From Frondihabitans australicus (GTDB lineage Bacteria > Actinomycetota > Actinomycetes > Actinomycetales > Microbacteriaceae), in assembly GCF_003634555.1 (NCBI RefSeq), contig NZ_RBKS01000001.1:3100001-3164000 (forward strand): 64,000 bases of DNA, written 5' to 3'. Positions 9,079 through 17,935 of this stretch are shown here, piece by piece. Made by a program: the position numbers and the translations under genes. Within the stretch, counting starts at the first letter, position 1, and each line of letters begins with the position of its first letter. Below the pieces are notes generated by a model. That model saw only the letters and a program-made list of their open reading frames with translations. It made no database searches and had not been told where the DNA came from.

Positions 9079-9789
9079 ATGAGCGATCCAGTACGTAGTC
9101 GTCGGGAGCGGCCCGCGAAGCCGGCGCTGTCCCGCAAGTGGATCGTCGACTCGACGATCCAGATCATGCGCACCGAGGGCCTGGAGAAGGCCACGATGCG
9201 TCGCGTCGCACAGGCGCTAGACACTGGCCCCGCGTCGCTTTACGTCTACGTCGCAAACACGACCGAGCTGCACGCCGCGGTTCTGGATGAGCTGCTAGGC
9301 GAGCTTCCTAACAGCGCCTCTGCTTCGACTGCCGGTTGGCGCGCACGACTCGAGGCCCTGCTGCACACGTACGCGGAGATCCTCTTCACACACCCAGGCC
9401 TCGCACGGTCCGCGCTTGTGCTTCGCCCATCTGGCCCGAACGCACTGGCGCTTTTCGATGCCGCCCTTGGTCTGCTGATCGAGGGCGGCATCGAGCCGGC
9501 CCGTGCGGCATGGGGTGCGGATGTGCTCCTGCAGTTCGTGACCGCGACGGCAGCCGAGCTCAGCGCTCCTGCCCCTGCCGATGTCATCGCCGCCGACGAG
9601 CACACACGCTCGGAATCGTTGGCGGCCGCGGTCCGGAGCGCCTCGGCTCTCACGACCCCCCACCTTGTCGCCAACGCCAGCGCAGTGCTGAGCGGCGACC
9701 CCACGCAACGGTTCGCCTGGACGGTGGACGCGCTGCTCGTGGGTATCGCCGTGACCCCGACGCCCGCCACCCACTCCACGGCGTCCTGA
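9079..9789 (+). CDS. TetR-family transcriptional regulator
   Basis: The 236-residue product has an N-terminal HTH: LSRKWIVDSTIQIMRTEGLEK, then ATMRRVAQALDTGPASLYVYVANTTEL, the typical recognition helix and Y-x-Y-V following it. A helical ligand-binding C-terminal half follows. ATG 9079 is chosen because the family sequence starts shortly after it and a palindromic operator sits just upstream; the frame stays open far upstream but with non-family composition. Transcribed with the flavin monooxygenase, whose start lies 33 bases after this stop. It likely represses that gene and senses a small, perhaps aromatic, ligand; the ligand is not deducible. Confidence 0.87.
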   Translation: MSDPVRSRRERPAKPALSRKWIVDSTIQIMRTEGLEKATMRRVAQALDTGPASLYVYVANTTELHAAVLDELLGELPNSASASTAGWRARLEALLHTYAEILFTHPGLARSALVLRPSGPNALALFDAALGLLIEGGIEPARAAWGADVLLQFVTATAAELSAPAPADVIAADEHTRSESLAAAVRSASALTTPHLVANASAVLSGDPTQRFAWTVDALLVGIAVTPTPATHSTAS

Positions 9790-9822
9790 TCAGCGCGCCC
9801 GACTCGTGAAAGGAATCACCTC

Positions 9823-10998
9823 ATGACCATGCATTACCCCATTGCCATCATCGGCGGCGGCCTCGGCGGTCTGACTGCCGCCCGCGTGCTGCACGCCAAC
9901 GGCATCAATTCCGTGGTGTTCGAACTCGAACCGAACCGCGGAGCGCGCGTGCAGGGCGGAATGCTCGACATCCACGACTACAACGGCCAAAAAGCCATCC
10001 ACGCCGCTGGCCTGTGGGAGCCGTTCACCAAGATCATCCACCCGGGCGGCGAGTCCGCGCGCGTGCTGGATCACACGGGTGCCGTCCAGACCGAGGAGCC
10101 CGACGACGGAACTCTGAGCCGCCCCGAGGTCGATCGCGGCGACCTCCGCACCCTGCTCCTGGACTCCCTCCCTGAGGACACGATCCGATGGGGCCACATG
10201 GTCGCCGCTGTCCGGCCAGTCGAGGGCACCGTTGGCAGGCACGAGGTCGAATTCGCTAACGGGGAGAAGATCACCACCGATCTGCTCATCGGCGCCGACG
10301 GCGCCTGGTCGAAGGTCCGCCCCGTGGTGACCGTCGAGGCGCCGTTCTACGTCGGTATCTCATTCATCGAGGCCGACCTTTTCAACGGCGCGGTCGATCA
10401 TCCCGCTGAGGCTGCTGCGATGGGCCCGGGAATGCTGTTCGCATTCAAGGACGACACCGGCATGCTCGGCCACCTCGAGACCGACGGGACGCTTCACGTG
10501 TACCTGGGCGTACGAGTCGATGAGTCCTGGGCGGACAGCATCGACTTCGGCAACACCGATGCCGCAAAGAGGGCCGTCCTCGCGCTGATCGAGGGATGGG
10601 ACAAGGGCCTGCGCGGCCTGATCGGGAACGCCGACACCCCGCTGATCCCGCGACGAATCGACGCTCTGCCCGTCGGCATCAACTGGGCCCGCTCGCCAGG
10701 AGTGATGCTGCTCGGCGACGCCGCGCACCTGATGTCACCCTTCGCCGGCGAGGGCGCGAACCTCGCCATGTATGACGGCTCAGAACTCGCCCTCGCGATC
10801 GCCGCCCACCCCGGCGACACCGAGGCAGCACTGGCCGCCTACGAGGCCGCCCTGTTCCCCCGCTCCCAGGCAGCCGCGGCCGAGTCCGCGAAGATGCTGG
10901 AAATGCTGTTCCAGCCCGGCTCGCCCAAACAGCTCGTCGAGTTCTTCCACTCCATGAGGCCCGGGAGTCTGGAAACCGACGCTCCCGAGGCGCACTAG
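9823..10998 (+). CDS. Tet(X)-like FAD-dependent monooxygenase
   Basis: Class A flavoprotein monooxygenase. The N-terminal Rossmann motif is IAIIGGGLGGLTAARVL (residues 6-22). The FAD/NADPH-binding region has RPEVDRGDLRTLLLDSL and the DG motif is LIGADGAWSKVR. The second FAD motif is LLGDAAHLMSPFAGEGANLA (from about residue 295). GGMLDIHDYNGQKAI and the RGDLR stretch closely resemble the corresponding parts of tetracycline-degrading Tet(X), and the length (391) agrees. Substrate not proven: many environmental homologues hydroxylate other polycyclic phenols. Preceded by GAAAGGAA. It sits between a TetR regulator and an FMN reductase, consistent with an inducible detoxification operon. Confidence 0.82.
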   Translation: MTMHYPIAIIGGGLGGLTAARVLHANGINSVVFELEPNRGARVQGGMLDIHDYNGQKAIHAAGLWEPFTKIIHPGGESARVLDHTGAVQTEEPDDGTLSRPEVDRGDLRTLLLDSLPEDTIRWGHMVAAVRPVEGTVGRHEVEFANGEKITTDLLIGADGAWSKVRPVVTVEAPFYVGISFIEADLFNGAVDHPAEAAAMGPGMLFAFKDDTGMLGHLETDGTLHVYLGVRVDESWADSIDFGNTDAAKRAVLALIEGWDKGLRGLIGNADTPLIPRRIDALPVGINWARSPGVMLLGDAAHLMSPFAGEGANLAMYDGSELALAIAAHPGDTEAALAAYEAALFPRSQAAAAESAKMLEMLFQPGSPKQLVEFFHSMRPGSLETDAPEAH

Positions 10999-11036
10999 CC
11001 CGCACGACGCGCAACAGACAGAAGAAGGGGAAAGAC

Positions 11037-11612
11037 ATGATGAAGATCGCCGTCATCCTTGCCAGCACCCGGCCGGGTCGCACCGGCGAAGCCGTCGCCC
11101 GCTGGGTGATGGACAACGCCGTCACCCCCGGCGACGCCGACTACGAACTTGTCGACCTTGACGACCACACCCTCCCCGACCTCGATGAGCCGGTACCGCC
11201 GGCCGCGGGGCTATACGCCGCGCCGCACACGCTGGCGTGGGCCGAGGTCGTGGGCCGCTTCGACGGGTACGTGTTCGTCACCCCCGAGTACAACCACTCC
11301 TTCCCCGGCAAGCTGAAGAACGCACTGGACCGGGTATGGGCGGAGTGGAACAACAAGGCCGCCGGTTTCGTCTCCTACGGCGCCGACGGCCGGGTCCGCG
11401 CCGTCGAGGCGCTGCGCCCCGTGTGCGCGACCCTGCGCATCGCCGACGTCGGCCCGGCTGTCGCGCTCACCGCGCGAGACGACTGGGACGGATTCGGCGG
11501 CCCGTTCACGCCGCGCGACTTCCAGCAGCAGAACCTCGCCGGTGTGCTCGACGCCGCCGTGTCGTGGTCCACCGCGCTCAGCACCATCCGTAACACCAGC
11601 GACCGTTCCTGA
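11037..11612 (+). CDS. NADPH-dependent FMN reductase family protein
   Basis: Small flavodoxin-fold reductase of 191 residues. The FMN phosphate loop is ILASTRPGRTGEAVARW (residues 7-23). The conserved VFVTPEYNHSFPGKLKNALD segment is the hallmark of the NAD(P)H:FMN/quinone reductase (SsuE/YieF-like) family. It probably supplies reduced flavin or reduces quinones or other xenobiotics. The start follows GAAGGGGAAAG; ATG 11037 or 11040 both fit. It lies 38 bases after the Tet(X)-like gene and is likely its operon partner. Confidence 0.87.
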   Translation: MMKIAVILASTRPGRTGEAVARWVMDNAVTPGDADYELVDLDDHTLPDLDEPVPPAAGLYAAPHTLAWAEVVGRFDGYVFVTPEYNHSFPGKLKNALDRVWAEWNNKAAGFVSYGADGRVRAVEALRPVCATLRIADVGPAVALTARDDWDGFGGPFTPRDFQQQNLAGVLDAAVSWSTALSTIRNTSDRS

Positions 11613-11616
11613 ACAC

Positions 11617-11630
11617 GCCCCGGCCGGGGC
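11617..11630. terminator. Possible bidirectional terminator between convergent genes
   Basis: Perfect palindrome GCCCCGGCCGGGGC right after the FMN reductase stop. GCCGGC repeats able to pair follow before 11680. The gene to the right is on the opposite strand and ends at 11698, so a shared terminator is expected here. No T run. Confidence 0.4.
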
Positions 11631-11697
11631 ACGTCCTCAGCTCCCCCGGCCGGCACCAAAGCGCCGGCTGACTGAGATTCCGATGAAGCGGTTCCGC

Positions 11698-12635
11698 CTA
11701 GGGAATGAGCGCGAATTTACCGCCGGGGTGCTGGCCGGCGAGCAGTTCCAGCGCTGCGCGCGCGTCGGCCAACGGGAAGGTTCGTGAGACCGGGACCACC
11801 AGCTCGCGACGGGCGGCGAGCTCGACGAGGTGGGAGCGGACTTCGTCGCGGAACCGGACGCTGTCGGGAATATTGCCGCCGACGACCTGATACCCGTCGC
11901 GCGCCATACGGGAGAATCCGGCGATGCTGACGACCCTGGAGGGGTCGGGGGTGAGGGCGAGGGACACGTCGAGTGCTTCGTCGGTGCCGACGTTGTCGTA
12001 GGCGGCATTGATGGCATCCCTGCCTGCGGCCTCGGCGAGGCGCTCTTGGAGTCCGGTGCCGTAGGCGAATGGTTCGCCGCCGAAGCGGCGAATAAGGTCG
12101 AAGTTGTTCTCGCTCGCTGTTCCGAGGATGCGCACACCGAAGGGCCGAAGTTGTTGCAGCAGGCTGACCCCGACGGCGCTGGAGGCGCCGTGCACGATCA
12201 CGGTGCCGCCTGGCTCCGCTCGACGACGCGGAGCATGTCGGCGGCGGTCGCACCGACGAGGAACAGGTTCGCCGCCGCCGGGAAGCTCAAGGCGTCGGTT
12301 TTGGCGAAGACGTCGGAGGCGTTCACATTCAACACGGACGCGTATGCGCCGGGGACCCTGTAGGCGAGCACCGCGTCGCCGATTGCGCCGCCGCCGGATC
12401 CGATCTGGGTGTCCGGGCCGATCGCGGTGATGATCCCGGCGAGCTCGTTGCCGATCGGGAGGGGCAGCAAGGCCGGGTCGCTCTCACCGAGGAGGCCTTT
12501 GAACTCGGTCGGGTTCATCCCCACGGCGCGCACCTCGATGGTCACCTCTCCGGTCTCGGGGGCGTCGACCTCCTCGTCGCTTTCCTGTAATCCGTCAAAG
12601 CTGCCGAGCCGTGTTGCGATCCATCTCGTGGCCAT
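11698..12635 (-). pseudogene. Zinc-type alcohol dehydrogenase/quinone oxidoreductase, broken by a frameshift
   Basis: Reads from ATG 12635. Residues 1-145 are the GroES-like catalytic half (MNPTEFKGLLGE, LPIGNELAGIITAIG, FPAAANLFLVGATAADML) and end at a stop at 12198 after VVERSQAAP. The NAD(P)-binding half resumes in another frame as TVIVHGASSAVGVSLLQQL and runs to GGKFALIP, stop at 11698. Restoring one base near 12206-12212 gives a continuous SQAGGTVIVHGASS, exactly what the family expects, so a one-base deletion (or sequencing error) is likely. The second frame has a GTG overlapping the first stop (GTGA, 12198-12201), so expression as two coupled polypeptides cannot be excluded. Last gene of the minus-strand run starting at 17629. 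Confidence 0.8.
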
Positions 12636-12700
12636 GTGTTCATTCTCCAGTTGTTGTCGGACCTGCCGGTGGTGTCAGCCGCGCTCGTGGGCTGTTCCTG

Positions 12701-13603
12701 TTAGCTCAGGTAGCGGTCGAAGTGTCGGATGGCGGCCTCGGTCGACAGCTCGAACTGCGTGTTGTAAGGCGAGAAGTGGCCACCGTCCATTAGGACGAGT
12801 TCTTTCGGCTCCCCAGCGCCGGTGTATGCGGCGAGGGCCAGGTCGGTGGGTGCGACGTCGTCGTGGGTGGCGACGAGCATCATCAGCGGGGTCGGGGCGA
12901 TCCGCGGAACCCAGATGCTGGGTTCGTATGCGCGGGCACGACGGTTGGATTGCACCGTCATCGCGTTCTCCCACAGCCCATCGGGCAGACCTTGTCGTGG
13001 GTGCAGGTACATCTGGATCGCTTCTGGTTGCCGGTACTGTGCGTTCACCGCTGGGTCGTCGCTGACGAATGCCTGCATCCGTGGGGCTTCGCCGTTCAGC
13101 TGCGCGAGCTCGTCGGCGGCGAAGATCGCCTCGACCCGAGCCACCTGGTCGGGTGCGACGCGGCGCAGGCCGCTCTGGTATCCGCTGATCGTGGGGACCT
13201 GCGCGAAGACGGCTTTGAGGCGCCGGTCCGTGGCGGCGAGGACGAGGGCGTGACCGCCGGCGTAGCTGGTGCCCCAGATTCCGACGCGGTTGGCGTCGAC
13301 CTCGTCGCGGGCTGAGAGGTAGGTGGTCACCCGCCGCCAGTCTTCGATCTGCTGATCGGGGTTGATGTCGTGTCGCGGTGTGCCGCCGCTGTCGCCGAAG
13401 TTGCGGTGGTCGTGCAGGAGGACCGCGTACCCGGCGTTGCTGATCCGTTCGGCGATCGGTGCGATGTCGTGGTAGCGGGTTCCGCCGAAGCCGTGGGCCA
13501 TGGTGATGCCTGCTGCGGGACGGTCCCCGTCCGGGAGATACAGCCAGGCGGCCAGCGTCACGCCGTCGGGCAGGGGGATGGTCACATCAAGTCGTTCGCT
13601 CAC
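12701..13603 (-). CDS. Alpha/beta hydrolase (DUF/X-Pro-dipeptidyl-peptidase-like fold)
   Basis: The 300-residue product has DVTIPLPDGVTLAAWLYLPDG, an oxyanion-type MAHGFGGTRY, DHRNFGDSGG and the nucleophile elbow GIWGTSYAGGHAL (Ser in GTSYAG). A late acid-His region follows: MLVATHDDVAPTDLAL and MDGGHFSPYN. GTG 13603 is selected because AAAGGAG lies 8 bases upstream; the frame stays open further up without family sequence. Members of this acyl-transferring/hydrolysing group act on small esters or lactones. Substrate unknown. Within the minus-strand operon, 65 bases upstream of the quinone reductase gene. Confidence 0.85.
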   Translation of the reverse strand: MSERLDVTIPLPDGVTLAAWLYLPDGDRPAAGITMAHGFGGTRYHDIAPIAERISNAGYAVLLHDHRNFGDSGGTPRHDINPDQQIEDWRRVTTYLSARDEVDANRVGIWGTSYAGGHALVLAATDRRLKAVFAQVPTISGYQSGLRRVAPDQVARVEAIFAADELAQLNGEAPRMQAFVSDDPAVNAQYRQPEAIQMYLHPRQGLPDGLWENAMTVQSNRRARAYEPSIWVPRIAPTPLMMLVATHDDVAPTDLALAAYTGAGEPKELVLMDGGHFSPYNTQFELSTEAAIRHFDRYLS

Positions 13604-13681
13604 GATCGTGCTCCTTTGGTGGTCGGTGTCGAGGGGTGAGGGATTGACCCCCTCGATCACGTGTTGAGAAAAAGCGGATGC

Positions 13682-14941
13682 TCAGCTGTCCCGGGCAGGG
13701 TCCGCACGCACCTCAGCCGGCGCAGACGGTGGGGTGTGGCTTGGCGGAGCGAATAGTGCGGTCAAGGCGAGGGCGGCGATCGCCGCGGCGATGACGACGA
13801 GCAGGTACCCCTCGGTGGTGGCCACCAGCCCGAGGCGGGTGGCCGCGAAGCCAGCGGCGACTGCGGGGGCGCTGAAGGCGAAGTAGCAGAGGATGTACAC
13901 CGCTGCGATCACGGCCCCGCGGTGCTCGGCGCGTGCCCATCGGGCGACGGTTCCGAAGCTGGCGACGGAGATCGCACCGAACCCGATGCCGGCCAGGAGC
14001 GTGCCGATCACAGCGAAACCGGTCGTGTCGGTACGCACGCCGAGGAAGGCTGCCACCCCACCGGCGCCGACAACAATCGCGGCGGGAGCACCGAGCCGTT
14101 CCAGCGGGACGCGGGCCAGCGCGAGTGACGTGAACGCGGCGATGCCGCAGAAGATCGTGATGACGACCGCGCCGGCAAGATGGTTCCGGTAGCCGAAGAC
14201 CGTTTGCGCTATGGAGGGGCCGAGCGAGAAGTACAGGCCGCCGAGCGCCCACGCAGCCAACAGGGCGGGGATGATTGGTGTGAGACGTCGCCTCATCTCG
14301 GCCTGGATGCCCACGCGCGGGACAAGGCTGGGAACTGCGCCAGCGCGACGGGCGACGGTGTCCGGCATCCGGGCGATGGCGACCGCGGCGACGATGAGGC
14401 AGGCAAGAGTCACCGCGTAGACCAGTCGCGTCGGGGCGGGAGCGTATTCGGCCAGAGCGCCGCATCCCAACGCCCCGAGGGCTAGGCCGACGCTCGGCGC
14501 GATGGAGTTGATGAGTCCGGCACGGCCTTTGCGGTCCTGCGGGGCGAGGTCGACGAGGCTTGCGCCCATGGCGGAGATCGCGGTACCGGTCGCGACGCCC
14601 TGGATGAGCCTGGCCACGCAGAGCGCGGCGGTGTCTCCGGCGGCGAGGAAGACGATCATCGAGATGATCTCGAGGGCGATCGCGGCCAACAGCACGGGGC
14701 GACGGCCGATGTGGTCGCTGAGTCGTCCGACGGTGAGGAGCGCCGCGAGCAGCCCGACCGCGTAGATGGCGAAGATCACCGTGAGGGTGGCTGAGGAGAA
14801 ACCCCACTCTCGTTGGTAGATGACGTACAGCGGCGACGGGGCGCTCGACGCGGCGGGAAACAGGGCCACCAGGATGGCGACGACCACGAAGAACAACGGG
14901 TGCCGCCTCGTTGCGGCGGTTGAGCTCAGCGCCTGCGTCAT
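13682..14941 (-). CDS. MFS transporter (12-helix, drug/efflux type)
   Basis: The 419-residue protein has about 12 hydrophobic segments. The MFS loop 2-3 motif GRLSDHIGRRPVLLAA is intact, and ARLIQGVATG with LVDLAPQDRKGRAGLINSIAPSVGLALG marks helices 4-5. Likely exports or imports a small organic molecule handled by the surrounding reductases and hydrolases. The third gene from the end of the minus-strand operon, with short gaps to both neighbours. Confidence 0.88.
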   Translation of the reverse strand: MTQALSSTAATRRHPLFFVVVAILVALFPAASSAPSPLYVIYQREWGFSSATLTVIFAIYAVGLLAALLTVGRLSDHIGRRPVLLAAIALEIISMIVFLAAGDTAALCVARLIQGVATGTAISAMGASLVDLAPQDRKGRAGLINSIAPSVGLALGALGCGALAEYAPAPTRLVYAVTLACLIVAAVAIARMPDTVARRAGAVPSLVPRVGIQAEMRRRLTPIIPALLAAWALGGLYFSLGPSIAQTVFGYRNHLAGAVVITIFCGIAAFTSLALARVPLERLGAPAAIVVGAGGVAAFLGVRTDTTGFAVIGTLLAGIGFGAISVASFGTVARWARAEHRGAVIAAVYILCYFAFSAPAVAAGFAATRLGLVATTEGYLLVVIAAAIAALALTALFAPPSHTPPSAPAEVRADPARDS

Positions 14942-15007
14942 TGCCGTTCCCTTCTCGTTCGTGATGTACGCCCGCCCAGGCGGAGTGGATCGTGTGCGTG
15001 GCGGCCG

Positions 15008-15964
15008 CTACCGGCCGAGGAGCGCCGCGGAGAGCGTCCAGAGACGGTCGGCGTTCTCGCGGTCGATTGCATAGGGGGCGAGACCGGCGCGGTAGTCGTT
15101 GTTGTCGGTCACGATCGTGGCCGGGTTGCAGTCCTCGTAGTACCAACCGGTGACGCCGTCTGCGAGCGGTGACGCGGCCAGGAACACTGCTGTTGCGGCT
15201 CCCTGCGCCACGGTCTTCCATCCGGGTGGGGCGACGTCGCGGTTGGGATCGAACCCGCCGAGACGGCGGGCGAGCTGGTCCGGATCCATGCTGCGTTGAA
15301 AGTTCGTGTATGTCGGGCCCGGCATCGCCGCATTCGCCGTGATCCCGTCGCCCGCCCAACGCCGGGCCGCTTCCACACCGAACAGGATGTTTGCGGTTTT
15401 CGACTGGCCGTAGGCGAGCAGGTCTGTGTACTGGCGGTAGCGGAAGTGGATGTCGTCGAAGACGACCGGTGAATACAGATGTCCGGAGGAGCTCAGGGTG
15501 ACGATCCGGCCACCGCGCACCGAGAGGTGGTCGTGCAGTCCGGCGGCGAGGGCGAAGTGGCCCAGGTGGTGTGTCGCGAACTGCTTCTCCCAGCCCTGCG
15601 GGGTTCGTTGCAGGGCTGGGATCAGGGCGCCGGCGTTGTTCACGAGGATGTCGAGAGGGCCGGTCCAACCGGCCGTGAACGCGTTCACCGACGCCAGGTC
15701 CGCCAGATTCACGTGCGCGACCTGCACCTGAGCGTTGCCGGTCGAGGCGCGGATCAATTCCGCGTGTTGCTCGCCGGCTGCCTTGTCCCGTACCGCTAGG
15801 GAGACGGCGGCTCCCGCGGCGGCGAGGGATCGAGCGATCTCTGTGCCCAGCCCAGACGACGCCCCGGTGACAACAGCGCTCTTCCCGCCGAGATCGACCC
15901 CGGAAAGGACTTCTGCGGTGGTCGTCGCGAAGCCGTACGGCGTGGAGTTGGGACTGGCGGTCAC
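15008..15964 (-). CDS. Short-chain dehydrogenase/reductase (retinol-dehydrogenase-like)
   Basis: NAD(P)-dependent oxidoreductase of 318 residues. The cofactor motif TGASSGLG lies near residues 33-40. NNAGALIP, the catalytic Ser in TLSSSGH and YGQSK (Y-x3-K) are all present. The length and HHLGHFALAAGLHDHL pattern fit the larger SDR subgroup related to retinol dehydrogenases and protochlorophyllide reductases. Substrate unknown. Part of the minus-strand operon (66-base gap to the MFS gene, 79-base gap to the hydrolase gene). Confidence 0.88.
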   Translation of the reverse strand: MTASPNSTPYGFATTTAEVLSGVDLGGKSAVVTGASSGLGTEIARSLAAAGAAVSLAVRDKAAGEQHAELIRASTGNAQVQVAHVNLADLASVNAFTAGWTGPLDILVNNAGALIPALQRTPQGWEKQFATHHLGHFALAAGLHDHLSVRGGRIVTLSSSGHLYSPVVFDDIHFRYRQYTDLLAYGQSKTANILFGVEAARRWAGDGITANAAMPGPTYTNFQRSMDPDQLARRLGGFDPNRDVAPPGWKTVAQGAATAVFLAASPLADGVTGWYYEDCNPATIVTDNNDYRAGLAPYAIDRENADRLWTLSAALLGR

Positions 15965-16043
15965 GAGCAGACGCTTTGGCTGCGCGTGCGCGCGGTTAGT
16001 GCGGGACCGTTCGGCGCTGCCTGCATCGGGGATCGCACTGGCG

Positions 16044-16817
16044 CTAGTCCTGATGTGCCGCGAAGAAGGCGCCGATGGCGGCGGCCGTCGCTCCGGTGGC
16101 TTGCAGGTGCGGGTGGTGCCCCGCGCCAGCGATGGTCTGGGTTATGGCGTGTGCGAACCGGGGTGCGATGGCGGATTCCACGAACGCGGGGTTGGAGACT
16201 GGGTCGTGCTCGCCCGCGAGGAGAAGGACCTTGCCTTCGAACCGGCTGGTGGTCTCCCCGGCAGGGTGGCCTTCGGCGAAGGCGTCGCAGTATTGCTGGA
16301 GGGTGTCGGCGGGCACGGCGAGAGCGTCCGTGGTGAGCGCTTGACCGCCGTCGCCGAGCTCGGCGAACACGTCGAGCTGGGAATGCAGTAGTTCGCCGGC
16401 GTCGATGGCGGGTGCTGGCTGCCCGGGTGCGTGCGCTCCGCCGAGCGGGATCGGATCAATCAGAATGAGGCGTTCGACCAGTTCTGGGCGGCTGATCGCA
16501 GCAAGTTCGGCGATCTGAGATCCCATGCTGTGCGCGATGATCGTGGCCGGTTTGCCGACGGCGTCGATCACCGCGGCGACGTCCGTGGCGGCGGCCTCGA
16601 TCGCATACGGCGTGGCCGCTCCTGTGCGAAGCCCCGAGCCGGGCAGGTCGATCCGAACCACCTCGCGGTCACTCTGGGCGAGCTCCTCTGCGAGGGCATC
16701 CCAGGAGGCGGTCGTTTCAGCGAAGCCGGGGATGTACACGGTGGCGGCGGGGCCGTCGCCCTCACGGGTGAACGTGACCGGTGTGCCGGTGGCGGTGGTG
16801 ACGGTTGCGGTGGCCAT
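16044..16817 (-). CDS. Alpha/beta hydrolase, paralogue of the one at 29716-30468
   Basis: The 257-residue product has the HG-type oxyanion region YIPGFAETTASW, nucleophile elbow IAHSMGSQIAEL (Ser in HSMGS), acid region LLAGEHDPVSNPAFV and catalytic His in IAGAGHHPHLQ. The whole second half matches the 29716-30468 hydrolase closely (PLGGxHA, DVLQQ/DTLQQ-x-CDAFA-GH, FVxxxIAPRF, IAGAGHHPHL). Ester or C-C bond hydrolase; substrate unknown. Second gene of the minus-strand operon, 56 bases after the SDR. Confidence 0.87.
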   Translation of the reverse strand: MATATVTTATGTPVTFTREGDGPAATVYIPGFAETTASWDALAEELAQSDREVVRIDLPGSGLRTGAATPYAIEAAATDVAAVIDAVGKPATIIAHSMGSQIAELAAISRPELVERLILIDPIPLGGAHAPGQPAPAIDAGELLHSQLDVFAELGDGGQALTTDALAVPADTLQQYCDAFAEGHPAGETTSRFEGKVLLLAGEHDPVSNPAFVESAIAPRFAHAITQTIAGAGHHPHLQATGATAAAIGAFFAAHQD

Positions 16818-16873
16818 AACGCCCTCTCTTTCCAGTGCTCTCGGGACCCCGGGTTGGGTGAGCCCGGTGAATC

Positions 16874-17629
16874 TCAGTGGTGGTGGGCTTGGCCGGCATC
16901 GACGAAGAGTTCGCTGCCGGTCATGCCGGAGCTCGCGTCGGAGAGCAGGAACAGGGCCGCGGCGGCGACCTCGGACGGCTCGATAAGCCGATTGAATAAG
17001 GTTTCCGCGGCGAGCCCCGCCAGGAGCCCGGAGGGGTCTGCGCCGTCGGACAGCCCTGCTAAGCCCGGGGTACGGGTGGGGCCGGGGACGATGTCGTTGA
17101 CCCGGATACCGCGCGGTGCGAGCTCGGTCGCCCAGGTGCGGGTCAGGGTCGCCAGCGCCGCCTTGCTCGCGGAGTAAAGGCCGAAGTTCACCAGGCCGCC
17201 CGGGGCGGCGGTCGAACCGGTGGAGACGATCGAGGAGCCTTCGCCGAGGAGTGGCAGCGCTTTCTGAATGGTCAGGATCGCGCCGCGGACGTTCGCGGCC
17301 AGCGCGGCGTCGATGTCGGCCGCGGTCACGGTCTCCAGGGACGCGAACCGTCCTCCGCCGGCGTTGACGACCAAGCCGTCCAGGTGACCGTGGGTCTCCG
17401 TGATGCGGGCGAACAGCGCGTCCAAATCGGCTTCCTCGGCGGCGTCGGCGCGGATTCCGACGGCGCTGGGGTCGAGGCTCACGGCCGCGTCCTTAAGGGC
17501 TTGTTCGCGGCGGCCCGTGATGATGACGGTGCCGCCAGCGGCGACGAGAGCGGATGCGATGCTGAAGCCGATGCCGGCGGACGCGCCGGTGACGAGGATG
17601 GTCTTACCGGTGAAGGTGGCGGATTCCAT
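16874..17629 (-). CDS. Short-chain dehydrogenase/reductase, paralogue of the one at 27553-28371
   Basis: Classical SDR of 251 residues: TGASAGIG cofactor loop (about residues 14-21), NAGGG, Ser in STGSTAAPGG, YSASK (Y-x3-K), then PGPTRTPGL and the C-terminal TGSELFVDAGQ. ATG 17629 is preferred: GAAAGG is 7 bases upstream and the family sequence begins directly. First confirmed gene of the six-gene minus-strand run reaching 11698. The regulatory box at 17914-17933 lies about 285 bases upstream. Confidence 0.88.
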   Translation of the reverse strand: MESATFTGKTILVTGASAGIGFSIASALVAAGGTVIITGRREQALKDAAVSLDPSAVGIRADAAEEADLDALFARITETHGHLDGLVVNAGGGRFASLETVTAADIDAALAANVRGAILTIQKALPLLGEGSSIVSTGSTAAPGGLVNFGLYSASKAALATLTRTWATELAPRGIRVNDIVPGPTRTPGLAGLSDGADPSGLLAGLAAETLFNRLIEPSEVAAAALFLLSDASSGMTGSELFVDAGQAHHH

Positions 17630-17658
17630 GGTGCCTTTCACGTACGCGCACAGGTGCG

Positions 17659-17883
17659 CTAGGTCAGTAAGCGAGGCAGACCGGACGTTGCCGTCGCGGT
17701 CGGCCGGGCAGGTTGGTGATTCGGGGCATTGAATGCGTCGGGTCCTGCCGCGACCGACCCCCTCGGCCACGGAGAACGCGCGACCGTCGGTGGCGAGGTA
17801 GGCGTAGCAGCACGTGCGCAGACGACCTCGACCATCGAGATATGGGGTCCGGCCGATTGAGCTGAACAGTCGGCGATATCCAC
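17659..17883 (-). other. Possible 74-codon reading frame or remnant downstream of box A
   Basis: GTG 17883 (MDIADCSAQSAGPHIS) lies 30 bases after the regulatory box at 17914-17933, the same spacing as the true starts at 19202, 25250 and 30468. The protein has low-complexity Ala/Pro/Thr composition and no recognisable family. It could be a leader peptide, a decayed gene or chance. No ribosome site, as for the other promoters of this set. Confidence 0.22.
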
Positions 17884-17908
17884 GTGTCAAGACTGCAACT
17901 TGCCCCGC

Positions 17909-17933
17909 ATCGCGTCCAATGATTTCTTCTGCT
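17909..17933 (-). promoter_or_regulatory. LysR-type regulatory box A (operon 17629-11698)
   Basis: Read on the minus strand, 17933-17914 is AGCAGAAGAAATCATTGGAC. The overlapping dyad ATC-N9-GAT (17909-17923) is a T-N11-A LysR-type site. Same orientation relative to the downstream gene as boxes B-E. Confidence 0.65.
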
Positions 17934-17935
17934 AA

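Noticed and set aside
13713-15668. Long open frame of about 650 codons on the minus strand overlapping the MFS and SDR genes
   Set aside because: Arg/Pro/His-rich shadow of the real genes in the neighbouring frame; no family motif.
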